Source of the DNA: JBBREP01 sp036501845
GTDB taxonomy: Bacteria; Actinomycetota; Acidimicrobiia; IMCC26256; PALSA-610
Reading direction: 5' to 3'
Length of the DNA stretch: 64,000 nucleotides
Assembly (NCBI GenBank): GCA_036501845.1
Contig: DASXZO010000010.1
Coordinates: forward strand, 1 to 64,000
The notes beneath the pieces are model-generated. The model was given only the letters and a program-made list of their open reading frames with translations, was not told the DNA's origin and did no database searches. Both the position numbers and the translations under genes were made by a program. Shown here in pieces: positions 56,446-64,000 of this stretch; positions within the stretch are counted from its first letter, which is position 1; the number at the start of each line of letters is the position of its first letter.

Positions 56446-56640
56446 TTACTCGCCGCCCTTTTGGACGTAACTGCGGACGAACTCCTCGGCGTTCGCCTCG
56501 AGCACCGAATCGATCTCGTCCAGCAGATCGTCGAGCTCTTCTTTGATTTTTTCGCCCTGTTTGGCGGGGGCGGCCACCTCGTCGACGGTCTCTTCCCGCG
56601 CCTTCGGGGCCGGCTTCTGCTTACGTTCACGTTCAGGCAT
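56446..56640 (-). CDS. pup: Prokaryotic ubiquitin-like protein Pup
   Basis: A 64-residue, largely unstructured tag that is attached to lysines of target proteins by PafA. The C-terminal half is the conserved helical recognition segment (EELDDLLDEIDSVLEANAEE) and the end is YVQKGGE. Because it ends in Glu rather than Gln, it needs no deamidation before conjugation. AGGAGGT lies a few bases upstream of the ATG. It is the last gene of the minus-strand Pup locus, 155 bases after dop. Confidence 0.96.
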   Translation of the reverse strand: MPERERKQKPAPKAREETVDEVAAPAKQGEKIKEELDDLLDEIDSVLEANAEEFVRSYVQKGGE

Positions 56641-56795
56641 CGCTGACCTCCTCCGTCGGCTCGTCGGTCCTCGTACTACTGGTAATTCGGACCAGGGTGG
56701 GGGATGAGTTCAGATTTCCCGCACCACTGTGATGGAAACGTCGGTTGCGGACTCCGTGTTCCTGAGGTTGCTGAGATCTCTATCGGTCGGTTGGC

Positions 56796-58283
56796 CTAGG
56801 TCGAAAGGCGCTCGACCAGCTGCCTGGGGGTGGTGCACTCGGCAAAGAGTGCCTCTGTGTGCATTTTGCTACCACGCGTGGGTTCCATCATGGGGATTCT
56901 TCGCAGCGGATCGGTGCCCACGTCGAGGATCACGCTGTCCCAGTTCGCGGCCACCACGGAGTCGGCCCAGCGTTCCAGCACCATGCCCCGGAAATACGCC
57001 CTGGTCGTGGCGGGTGGGGTGACCATCGCGTCGTCGACGGCGGCCTCGTCGAGGACCCGCTCGATCTTGCCGGCGCTCACGAGGCGCTCGTAGAGCGACC
57101 GGTCGCGGCGCACGTCGTGGTACTGGATGTCGAGCAGTTGCAGCTTGGCGTCGTCCCAGTCGAGCTTGTCGCGCTCGACGTAGGCGCTGATGAGCGAGCG
57201 CTTGGTGACCCAGTCGAGCACGCCGTCGAGCCGGTTCGGATCGGTTTCGAGAGCGCCGAGCGTCGCCTCCCAGCGATCGAGGATCATGCCGCCGATCTCG
57301 TCACCGCCGCAGTGCTCGAGCCCGCGCTCCTCCGCGTACTTGCGCCCGGCCCGCAGGAACTCCCACTGCATCTCGAGCGCGGTGGCGGTGCTCCCGTCGG
57401 CGAGCGCCACCGCGGTGCGCAACGTGGGGTCGTGCGACACCTGGCGCATCGCCGGCACCGGCGTGGCGAGGGAAAGGTCGCGGTCGAGGAAACCGTCCTC
57501 GATCATGCAGAGCACGATGGAGGTGGTGCCGACCTTCAGCAACGTCGACACTTCGCACAGGTTCGCGTCGCCGACGATCACGTGGAGACGGCGGTAGCGC
57601 TGCGGATCGGCGTGCGGCTCGTCGCGCGTGTTCACGATCGGGCGCTTCAAGGTGGTCTCGAGCCCTACCTCTTCCTCGAAGAAGTCGGCGCGCTGGCTGA
57701 TCTGGTAATCACAGCGCTCGGCCCCGTTCTCGGCGCCGACCTTGCCCGCGCCGCACACGATCTGGCGGCTGACGAACCACGGGATGAGGTTGCGCACGAG
57801 CGAGCCGAACGGCACGGCCCGGTCGACGAGATAGTTCTCGTGGCAGCCGTAGCTGTTGCCCTTGCCGTCGGAGTTGTTCTTGTAGACGACGATCTCCTGC
57901 TCGGGTGGCAGCAGGCGGCGGGCCGCGGCCATCGAGCGGGCGAGGATGCGCTCCCCGGCCTTGTCGTAGAGCACGGCCTGCACCGCGTCGGACGTCTCGG
58001 GCGAGGAGTACTCGGGGTGCGCGTGGTCGACGTAGTAGCGAGCGCCGTTGGTGAGCACTGCGTTCACGAGGTGCGTCTCGATGTCGGGCGGCTGCGCGCC
58101 GTCTCGGGCATAGCCGCGCGCGTCGCGTCCGGGCTGTTCGTCGTCGAAGTCCCAGCCGATGCGGCGCTGGTCGACGAACCCGTTGATCAACAGGCTCGAC
58201 GCAAGCACAGGGTTCGGGTCAGGCGCGCCACGCAGCACGACCCCGTACTCCGTCTCGATGCCGCAGATCTTCGGTATCGCCAC
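56796..58283 (-). CDS. dop: Depupylase/Pup deamidase Dop
   Basis: A 495-residue enzyme of the glutamine-synthetase-like carboxylate-amine ligase fold. It starts KICGIETEYGVVLRGAPDPNPVLASSLLIN, the N terminus and early insertion typical of Dop rather than PafA. ATP-binding Glu residues are in IETEYG and HPEYSSPE; further conserved blocks are YKNNSDGKGNSYGCHENYLV and HVIVGDANLCEVSTLLKVG. With Pup ending in Glu its main role would be removing Pup from substrates. It lies upstream of pup and downstream of an unrelated acyltransferase gene. Confidence 0.94.
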   Translation of the reverse strand: MAIPKICGIETEYGVVLRGAPDPNPVLASSLLINGFVDQRRIGWDFDDEQPGRDARGYARDGAQPPDIETHLVNAVLTNGARYYVDHAHPEYSSPETSDAVQAVLYDKAGERILARSMAAARRLLPPEQEIVVYKNNSDGKGNSYGCHENYLVDRAVPFGSLVRNLIPWFVSRQIVCGAGKVGAENGAERCDYQISQRADFFEEEVGLETTLKRPIVNTRDEPHADPQRYRRLHVIVGDANLCEVSTLLKVGTTSIVLCMIEDGFLDRDLSLATPVPAMRQVSHDPTLRTAVALADGSTATALEMQWEFLRAGRKYAEERGLEHCGGDEIGGMILDRWEATLGALETDPNRLDGVLDWVTKRSLISAYVERDKLDWDDAKLQLLDIQYHDVRRDRSLYERLVSAGKIERVLDEAAVDDAMVTPPATTRAYFRGMVLERWADSVVAANWDSVILDVGTDPLRRIPMMEPTRGSKMHTEALFAECTTPRQLVERLST

Positions 58284-58292
58284 GGCTGGAGG

Positions 58293-60134
58293 TTATGCGG
58301 GCGAAACCGCACCGGCGTTCGTGCCATGCGAGAGCCACTGCCACATGGCAAGACCGCCTCGATGGTCGGCACAAGCGGTAGCCGGAGGGATTGCGACGCT
58401 CACCGCGTCGCTATGGGCATGCGCGTAGTCACGCCACACAGCGTCGGCGCGGGCCGTAGCCGCGTCCGGCGTCGAGCCGGTCGGACCACAACCCGCGATG
58501 AGTACCACGTGCTTCACGTCGCCCGGTAGCTGTTTCCGAAAGGCGTCGAGCTGCGCTAGCGCGTCGTTGCGCCAGTCGCTCGACCCGACCTTGACGCGCC
58601 GACCGTGCACCGTCCGGTCTTGCACGTCGGCAGCCTCGATCGTGATGGCAAGTACCTGCGGTTTGTATTCCCGCGCGACCCCGGCGAGCAGCCCGACCGA
58701 GAACTTGCACGGCTGTCGGTGACCAGCGTCGCTCCCGCGCGCCAATGCCGACGTCACGCCGCAGTTGACCATCGACGCGGCAACGCCGTAGGTCGGAAGG
58801 TCCTTGTACGGACGCGCAGCGTTGTTGAGCGTCGCGGCCTCGTCGCCACCCACGACCAGCAGCCGTGTCGATCCCGACGGCGCATCGCGCCCGAGCTGGT
58901 TGTACTGATCCAGGTACTCAGTGAGCAAGGAGCTCGACTTCGGTGCAGACGCCGTGAGCGACACCGCAGCGAACAGCGCGAGCGCGACGCCGCCTGCAAT
59001 CACCACCCACGGCCAGGCACGGTCGGGTGGTGCGCGACGGATCGGCTGCTCGATGAATCGCCAAGAGACGTAGGCAACGAACAGGATGACCACGATCCGC
59101 ACCAAGAAGAGTGGCCTTCCGGACAGATGCGTGCGCGAAGGATCGAGGATCGTGATCAACGGAACCGAGTACAAGTACACGCCGTACGAGATGACGCCGA
59201 GCGCGACGAGTGGCCGCCAGGCGAGCGCACGACGGACCCGGCTCTCCGGCTGGGTCGCGGCAACCAGCAACGTCGCCGCCGCCACGGCGAAGAGCAGCAA
59301 TCCGCCGTGGTACAAGGCAGAACTGCCTGTGGTCCACGTGGCAAAGGCCCAGAGAACGAGCCCGAGGGCAATGTATGCAGCAACGTCGATGGCGTGTGTC
59401 GCAACCGCGCCCAACGGTCGGTCGATCAGCGTGAGCCCGATGGCGAGCGTGGCACCGACAAGCAACGCAAGCACGCGCGTATCCGACGAGTAGTAGGCGT
59501 GGTCGTCGAGGGGTGCGAAGACGTGCGCCGTCCAGACCGCGACCGCGATCGCGGCGCCGCCAACCGCGAAGCACATCATCCTCGTCGGGCGTCGCCACAC
59601 AACGAGTGCGAGGCCGAGCACGACGGGCCACACGAGATACCACTGCTCCTCGATGGCGAGCGACCACGTCGGGCTCAGCACCGAGGCCGGGTGCGACATC
59701 ACGTGCCAATTCTGAAAGTAGAAGAGCGCCGGCACGATGGCCTGCTTGATCTGCCAGCGCTCCGACGCGGTCGCCCAGAAGCGTGCGTAGGCCGCCGCCA
59801 GCCCGATCGTGAGCAGCAGGGCTGGAAGCAAGCGGCGAGCGCGTCGCCTCCAGAAGCTGCCCAGCGCGATCCGACCGGTCGAACGCCGCTCCGCCAGCAG
59901 CAGCGAAGTGATCAAGTAGCCGGACAGCGCGAAGAACAGGTCGACACCGAGAAATCCGCCCCGACCCAGCTTCGTCGATGCGGGCCCGTGTTCGTGGTAG
60001 AGGAGAACGGCAGACACCGCGAGCGCGCGCAGTCCGTCGAGCGCTGGCTCGTACCGCACGCGGCCGAGACCGCGCGCGTCGACAGCTCCCTCCGGCGCGA
60101 CTCCGCCGCTCCGCTCCACCGCCTGGACTCCCAA
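58293..60134 (-). CDS. Membrane acyltransferase of the OafA/YrhL type with SGNH-like C-terminal domain
   Basis: A 613-residue protein. The N-terminal 380 residues are the acyltransferase-3 domain with ten or so membrane helices: RYEPALDGLRALAVSAVLLYHEH (the motif Arg and His), GFLGVDLFFALSGYLITSLLL and SWRFIEQPIRR. The C-terminal region is an extracytoplasmic SGNH-like module (RLLVVGGDEAATLNN at its start, in place of GDS). These proteins O-acetylate surface polysaccharides or lipids. Its position between mpa and dop is unusual; it has nothing obvious to do with the Pup pathway. The start codon is uncertain, since the first 25 residues are not conserved. Confidence 0.87.
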   Translation of the reverse strand: MGVQAVERSGGVAPEGAVDARGLGRVRYEPALDGLRALAVSAVLLYHEHGPASTKLGRGGFLGVDLFFALSGYLITSLLLAERRSTGRIALGSFWRRRARRLLPALLLTIGLAAAYARFWATASERWQIKQAIVPALFYFQNWHVMSHPASVLSPTWSLAIEEQWYLVWPVVLGLALVVWRRPTRMMCFAVGGAAIAVAVWTAHVFAPLDDHAYYSSDTRVLALLVGATLAIGLTLIDRPLGAVATHAIDVAAYIALGLVLWAFATWTTGSSALYHGGLLLFAVAAATLLVAATQPESRVRRALAWRPLVALGVISYGVYLYSVPLITILDPSRTHLSGRPLFLVRIVVILFVAYVSWRFIEQPIRRAPPDRAWPWVVIAGGVALALFAAVSLTASAPKSSSLLTEYLDQYNQLGRDAPSGSTRLLVVGGDEAATLNNAARPYKDLPTYGVAASMVNCGVTSALARGSDAGHRQPCKFSVGLLAGVAREYKPQVLAITIEAADVQDRTVHGRRVKVGSSDWRNDALAQLDAFRKQLPGDVKHVVLIAGCGPTGSTPDAATARADAVWRDYAHAHSDAVSVAIPPATACADHRGGLAMWQWLSHGTNAGAVSPA

Positions 60135-60181
60135 AGTCCGCTCACGGTCGCGCGAGCGGCCGCGGGATTACAAGTGTGGGC

Positions 60182-61936
60182 TCACAGGTACTGGCCGGTG
60201 GTGACCTTTTCGATCTGGCGGCCGCCGCGGTGCTCGTCGTCCTTGGCCACGATCGTGCGCACGTAGACGATCCGCTCGCCCTTCTTGCCCGAGATCTTGG
60301 CCCAGTCGTCGGGGTTGGTGGTGTTGGGCAGGTCTTCGTGCTCGCGGAACTCCTGCTTGATCGAGTCGAGCAGGTCCTGGGTGCAGATCCCTCGGGCTCC
60401 GCCGGCGATCGTGCGCTTGATCGAGAGCTTCTTGGCCCGGCGCACGATGTTCTCGATCATGGCGCCCGACGAGAAGTCCTTGAAGAACAGGATCTCCTTG
60501 TCGCCGTTCTGGTACGTGACCTCGAGGAACTTGTTGTCGTCTCCGGTCTCGTACATCGCGTCGACGGCGTCGTCGATCATCATCTTCACCGCGGCCGGCG
60601 AATCGTTGCGCGTCTTCTTCAGCTCGTCGGCGGCCACCGGGAGCCCCGGCGTGAGGTACTGACCGAAGATCTGGCGCGCCGACGTGGCGTCGGGCCGTTC
60701 GATCTTGATCTTCACGTCGAGCCGGCCGGGGCGCAGGATCGCAGGGTCGATGAGGTCCTCGCGGTTCGACGCGCCGATCACGATCACGTTGCGCAACGCC
60801 TCGACACCGTCGATCTCGGCGAGCAGTTGCGGCACGATCGTGCTCTCGATGTCGGAGCTGATGCCGGTGCCGCGGGTGCGGAACAGCGAGTCCATCTCGT
60901 CGAAGAAGACGATGACGGGGTTGCCTTCTTCGCTCTTCTCGCGCGCCCGCTCGAAGATCAGGCGGATCTGGCGCTCGGTCTCGCCCACGTACTTGTTGAG
61001 CAGCTCAGGGCCCTTCACGTTGATGAAGTAGCTGCGAGCCTTGTCGTTGCCGGTCTTTTCGGCCACGCGCTTGGCGAGCGAGTTCGCGACTGCCTTGGCG
61101 ATCAGCGTCTTGCCGCAACCGGGCGGGCCGTAGAGCAGGATGCCCTTCGGCGGATCGAGCTCGTGCTCGTGGAACAGGTCGCCGTAGAGGTACGGCAACT
61201 CGATGGCGTCCTTGATCTGTTCGATCTGGTCGTCGAGCCCGCCGACGTCGTCGTAGCTGACGTCGGGCACCTCCTCGAGCACCAGTTCCTCGACCTCGGG
61301 CCGGGGCACCTTCTCGACCAACAGGCCCGAGCGTGCGTCCATCAGCACGTGGTCGCCGGCGCGCAGCGTCACGCCTTCGAGCGCCGAACCGATCTCGGCC
61401 ACCCGCTCCTCGTCGGCCCGGCCGACGATCAGGGCGCGCTGGCCGTCCTCCATCAGCTCCTTGAAGGTGACGACCTCGCCGTGGCGTTCGCCGGGGCGGG
61501 CCAGCACGACGTTGAGCGACTCGTTGAGCACGACCTCGTCGCCGCACGACATCTCCTCGGAGGAGATCTCGGGGTGGATGCTTACCCGCATCTTGCGACC
61601 GGCACTGAACACGTCGACGGTGCCATCGTCGTTCGAGCCGAGGAACGTGCCGTAGGCGTTGGGCGGCATCGTGAGCTTCTCGACCTCTTCACGGAGCGCG
61701 CCGATGTGCTCGCGCGCCTCGCGCAGAGTGGCCGAGAGCTTCTCGTTCTGCGACATGGCCTGCTGGAGCTGGCCCTTGGTCTCGAGCAAGCGCTCCTCGA
61801 GGGTGCGGACGCGCTTGGGCGCATCCTGGAGGCGGCGCCGCAGCACCAGCACCTCTTCCTCAAGGTTGGAGACCTCGAGGCGCAGCTCCGCGAGCGCCGC
61901 CTGATCGGCCGCTGCCCGCTCGTCGTCGCTCGCCAT
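60182..61936 (-). CDS. mpa: Proteasome-associated ATPase (Mpa/ARC)
   Basis: A 584-residue AAA+ ring ATPase that captures pupylated proteins and feeds them to the 20S proteasome. Order of parts: coiled-coil (about residues 10-85, the Pup-binding arms), two OB-type interdomains (GTFLGSNDDGTVDVF; VLARPGERHGEVVTF), then the AAA domain with Walker A GPPGCGKT and Walker B VIVFFDEMDSLF plus the Arg-finger region DPAILRPGRLD. It ends GQYL, the proteasome-docking tail. AGGAGGTG precedes the ATG. Transcription is divergent from the ferredoxin gene. Confidence 0.97.
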   Translation of the reverse strand: MASDDERAAADQAALAELRLEVSNLEEEVLVLRRRLQDAPKRVRTLEERLLETKGQLQQAMSQNEKLSATLREAREHIGALREEVEKLTMPPNAYGTFLGSNDDGTVDVFSAGRKMRVSIHPEISSEEMSCGDEVVLNESLNVVLARPGERHGEVVTFKELMEDGQRALIVGRADEERVAEIGSALEGVTLRAGDHVLMDARSGLLVEKVPRPEVEELVLEEVPDVSYDDVGGLDDQIEQIKDAIELPYLYGDLFHEHELDPPKGILLYGPPGCGKTLIAKAVANSLAKRVAEKTGNDKARSYFINVKGPELLNKYVGETERQIRLIFERAREKSEEGNPVIVFFDEMDSLFRTRGTGISSDIESTIVPQLLAEIDGVEALRNVIVIGASNREDLIDPAILRPGRLDVKIKIERPDATSARQIFGQYLTPGLPVAADELKKTRNDSPAAVKMMIDDAVDAMYETGDDNKFLEVTYQNGDKEILFFKDFSSGAMIENIVRRAKKLSIKRTIAGGARGICTQDLLDSIKQEFREHEDLPNTTNPDDWAKISGKKGERIVYVRTIVAKDDEHRGGRQIEKVTTGQYL

Positions 61937-62132
61937 ACGACACCTCCTCAACGCTCGGCGCGTGGCCTGGCTCGTCCGCCTGGCGACCATACTCTCGGTT
62001 CAGGTACCCCAAGTGGCATCCGATACCGTGGCAGGAGCCAGGGAGGCCCTACCCTCATCGGTCCCCCACCCCAGCGACTTTGGGGTTACCGACGGGGAAA
62101 GACGTACGCGAGCAGAAGCGAGGATCAACGTC

Positions 62133-62369
62133 ATGAAGGTCTGGATCGACCAGGATCTCTGCACTGGCGACGGCCTGTGTGAGGAGATCGCGCCCGACGT
62201 CTTCACGCTCCTCGACGACGGCCTCGCCTACGTGAAGGAAGGCGACAAGGTCTTCTCGAACCCCGGTGGTGCCGAGGGGCTCGCCAACATTCCCGACGGC
62301 CAGCTCGACGCGGTGATCGAGTCCGCCGAGGAGTGCCCCGGCGAGTGCATCTTCATCGAAGCTGAATAG
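62133..62369 (+). CDS. Small ferredoxin
   Basis: A 78-residue ferredoxin. Cluster ligands are in DLCTGDGLCEEIAPDVF (C-x5-C) and EECPGECIF near the C terminus; this spacing resembles actinobacterial single-cluster ([3Fe-4S] or [4Fe-4S]) ferredoxins that serve cytochromes P450, with one additional Cys in CPGEC. GAGGA is located nine bases before the ATG. It abuts the convergent protease gene. The 196-base space to mpa (61937-62132) must contain both promoters, though I cannot point to a convincing pair. Confidence 0.88.
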   Translation: MKVWIDQDLCTGDGLCEEIAPDVFTLLDDGLAYVKEGDKVFSNPGGAEGLANIPDGQLDAVIESAEECPGECIFIEAE

Positions 62370-63209
62370 CTACAGCGACACGCACGCCCCGGTGGACACG
62401 GGCGTGAAATCCGCGGGCGGGCTGTCGATCTTCGCGAGTTCGACCGCGCTGAGCGCGTAGGCCACCGGTCGTCCCGCGGGATCGATCGCGAAGGCCACGC
62501 CCACGACGCGCCCACTGGTGTTGACGATCGGCGCACCCGAGTCGCCCGGCGCGAGCCGCGCCGCGAGTTCGAGGATCCGCCGCGTGCCCGGCGCGGTGTG
62601 GCCGTAGATGTCGCGTCCCGCGGCGTCGAGGATGCCCGACGCCACGAGCCGCGCGGCAGCGATGCGCAGGCTGCCGCCCTCGGGATGACCGAACACCGCA
62701 AGATCGGTCGGCGCGTGCGGCGCCGCCAGCGCGAGCGATGGCAGCCCTGCGGAGTCGCCGTTGTCCACGCGCAGCAGCGCGAGATCGAGCACAGGATCGA
62801 AGCGCACCACAGTGGCCCGTAGTTCATGGCCTCCGTGATCGACCACCATCGTGTCGCGTTCGCCCGCCACCACGTGCGCGTCGGTGATCACGTAGCCGGG
62901 ATGCACCACAAAGCCACTCCCCTGCTGGATCTCCTGGCACGCCGTTCCGGTCACCCGCACGACCGAGTTGGCAAGCTCGCGTTGCCGTGCTGCGCTCAAC
63001 GGCACCGCCAGCGGCGGCGGACCGAGATCGGGTGCCGGACCGGAGACGGTCGGTGATTGCGCGATGAGCTGCGGCCGATCGGCGTGCGAGTCGGCCACCG
63101 CGACGACAACGGCCACCGCGGTGCCGGCGACGAGGAACCACACGACCAGCGCAACCCGCAGGGCTCCGTGGCGCGGCGGCCGATCGGGCGGGACCGGCTC
63201 GCCGATCAC
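62370..63209 (-). CDS. Membrane-anchored trypsin-like serine protease
   Basis: A 279-residue protein with an N-terminal anchor (VALVVWFLVAGTAVAVVVAV) and an S1-type chymotrypsin-like domain outside the membrane. The triad can be read as His in VITDAHVVAG, Asp in VLDLALLRVD and Ser in LAPGDSGAPIVN. It resembles the catalytic domain of actinobacterial MarP/HtrA-like proteases without PDZ or colicin-V-like membrane domain. GTG start overlaps the trmI stop as GTGA, so the two genes are coupled. Confidence 0.88.
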   Translation of the reverse strand: MIGEPVPPDRPPRHGALRVALVVWFLVAGTAVAVVVAVADSHADRPQLIAQSPTVSGPAPDLGPPPLAVPLSAARQRELANSVVRVTGTACQEIQQGSGFVVHPGYVITDAHVVAGERDTMVVDHGGHELRATVVRFDPVLDLALLRVDNGDSAGLPSLALAAPHAPTDLAVFGHPEGGSLRIAAARLVASGILDAAGRDIYGHTAPGTRRILELAARLAPGDSGAPIVNTSGRVVGVAFAIDPAGRPVAYALSAVELAKIDSPPADFTPVSTGACVSL

Positions 63210-63988
63210 GCCGTGGATGCGAGCAGGCGCGCGGTGGTGAGGAAGCCGGTGTGCGCCACCATGCGGTGGTCGGGTCGCACCGACTGTCCCTCGACGTGCC
63301 AGCCGCGCTGCAGCACCTCGATCGTCTCGGCCATGTCGAACGGCGACTCCGCGAGCGTGGCCCGCAGCGTGGCAACCTGGGTGATCGTCGGCAAATAGCT
63401 GAGCAGGATTCCGCCGGGCCGCAAGGCTTTGGCCACGTGCTCCACCGCTTGCCACGGTTCGGGCAGGTCGAGCAGTACGCGGTCGACGTTGCGTTCGTCG
63501 ATGCCCTCGTACACGTCGCGCACCTCGATGTCGAGGGGTACATCGGTGCCGAGGTACTGCTCCACGTTCGTGCGCGCACGCGACGCGAAGTCGTCGCGCA
63601 GCTCGTAGCCCGTGACCCGTCCGGTCGGGCCGATCGCTCGGAGCAGCGCCATCGTGAGCGCGCCCGAACCGACACCCGACTCCAAGATGTGCGCGCCGGG
63701 GAAGATGTCGGCGAGCACGAGGATCGGACCAAGATCCTTCGGGTAGATCACCTGCGCGCCGCGCGGCATCTCGAGGATGTACTCCGACATCGTGGGCCGG
63801 AGCACCAACAACCGCTGGCCCAGCGACGTGCGCACCACCACGCCCTCGTCGCCGCCGATGAGCGCGTCGTGGAGCAGCACGCCGGCATGAGTGTGGAACG
63901 ATCCGCCCGGCTCGAGGGTGAGGAGATGGCGCCGTTTCTTGTTGTCGACGAGCAGCACGCGCTCGCCGGCCTGCAACTTTCCGCTCAC
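63206..63988 (-). CDS. trmI: tRNA (adenine-58-N1)-methyltransferase TrmI
   Basis: A 260-residue SAM-dependent enzyme modifying A58 in the tRNA T-loop. Family traits: the N-terminal beta domain (LLTLEPGGSFHTHAGVLLHD), PRGAQVIYPKDLGPILVLADIFPGA, the SAM loop ESGVGSGALTMALLRA, GYELRDDF and LLDLPEPWQAVEH. It lies upstream of the protease gene on the minus strand. In many actinobacteria trmI precedes mpa, which is also the order here apart from the inserted protease and ferredoxin genes. Only 12 bases of sequence remain upstream, so the start is fixed but the promoter is outside. Confidence 0.94.
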   Translation of the reverse strand: MSGKLQAGERVLLVDNKKRRHLLTLEPGGSFHTHAGVLLHDALIGGDEGVVVRTSLGQRLLVLRPTMSEYILEMPRGAQVIYPKDLGPILVLADIFPGAHILESGVGSGALTMALLRAIGPTGRVTGYELRDDFASRARTNVEQYLGTDVPLDIEVRDVYEGIDERNVDRVLLDLPEPWQAVEHVAKALRPGGILLSYLPTITQVATLRATLAESPFDMAETIEVLQRGWHVEGQSVRPDHRMVAHTGFLTTARLLASTA

Positions 63989-64000
63989 GACGGCAGCTCG

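Noticed and set aside
56796..58283. PafA instead of Dop
   Set aside because: The N terminus (GIETEYGV with the following NPVLASS insertion) is Dop-like; PafA normally starts with GLETEFG-type sequence and lacks this stretch.

Overview
This is a high-GC, gene-dense bacterial chromosome segment that reads as actinobacterial, most likely class Acidimicrobiia. The placement is an inference from gene content: a Pup system (pup, dop, mpa), the tlyA-nadK-recN and korAB neighbourhoods, GTG/TTG starts, and an rRNA operon with no tRNA in its spacer. The 16S sequence is the obvious way to test it. Most of the window is ordinary core genome, with many stop/start overlaps of the ATGA or GTGA type.

Layout. 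92-9459: a secreted delta-60-repeat protein, then a minus-strand run of HD hydrolase, xerD, pyrG, recN, nadK, tlyA, a Lys/Ala-rich histone-like protein and a HAD phosphatase. 9508-15073: a DUF1015 gene, then minus-strand TPR protein, SSB-like protein and the 2-oxoacid:ferredoxin oxidoreductase korA/korB. 15123-22224: one complete minus-strand rRNA operon (promoter, leader, 16S, spacer, 23S, 5S, terminator). Its 23S gene is interrupted by two related group I introns, each carrying a single-motif LAGLIDADG endonuclease gene. 22298-26744: tyrS, a PASTA-domain class A penicillin-binding protein, and a 3-methyladenine glycosylase gene. 26741-35213: a complete arginine operon argCJBDF-R-GH on the minus strand with a candidate ArgR operator at argC. 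35259-46614: two MaoC-like genes (one carrying an in-frame perfect palindrome), two membrane/exported proteins, a PhyH oxygenase, a TetR-led operon (DUF1330, metallo-beta-lactamase, carbonic anhydrase, dus, maf), a frameshifted luciferase-like monooxygenase, a DUF2238/DUF998 membrane fusion and a stand-alone LigD-type polymerase. 46844-53113: an acyl-CoA carboxylase pair with an acyl-CoA dehydrogenase and a TetR gene, resembling the mycobacterial fadE12-accA2-accD2 set, with a clear operator between the divergent genes. 53001-56385: a frameshifted GT39-type membrane glycosyltransferase and an old-yellow-enzyme-type oxidoreductase. 56446-63988: the Pup locus (pup, dop, an inserted acyltransferase, mpa), a ferredoxin, a trypsin-like protease and trmI.

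The most interesting signal is the pair of group I introns. Each ribozyme core can be folded by hand (P3, P4, P7, P8, P9), with P3 and P8 differing in sequence but not in pairing between the two copies. One sits after U1931 and the other after U2604 (E. coli numbering aligned from memory), next to A2602 of the peptidyl transferase centre. Their endonuclease ORFs run through the ribozyme core, so the ends of the proteins are written in RNA-structural sequence.

Other points worth a second look: a 46-bp perfect palindrome coding in frame inside a MaoC gene; a dispersed 30-bp repeat at gene junctions that supplies the N terminus of XerD; operator palindromes beside two TetR genes; a Pup locus without prcB, prcA or pafA next to it; and two frameshifted genes that could be real decay or sequencing errors. 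No CRISPR array, tRNA gene, prophage or insertion sequence was seen.
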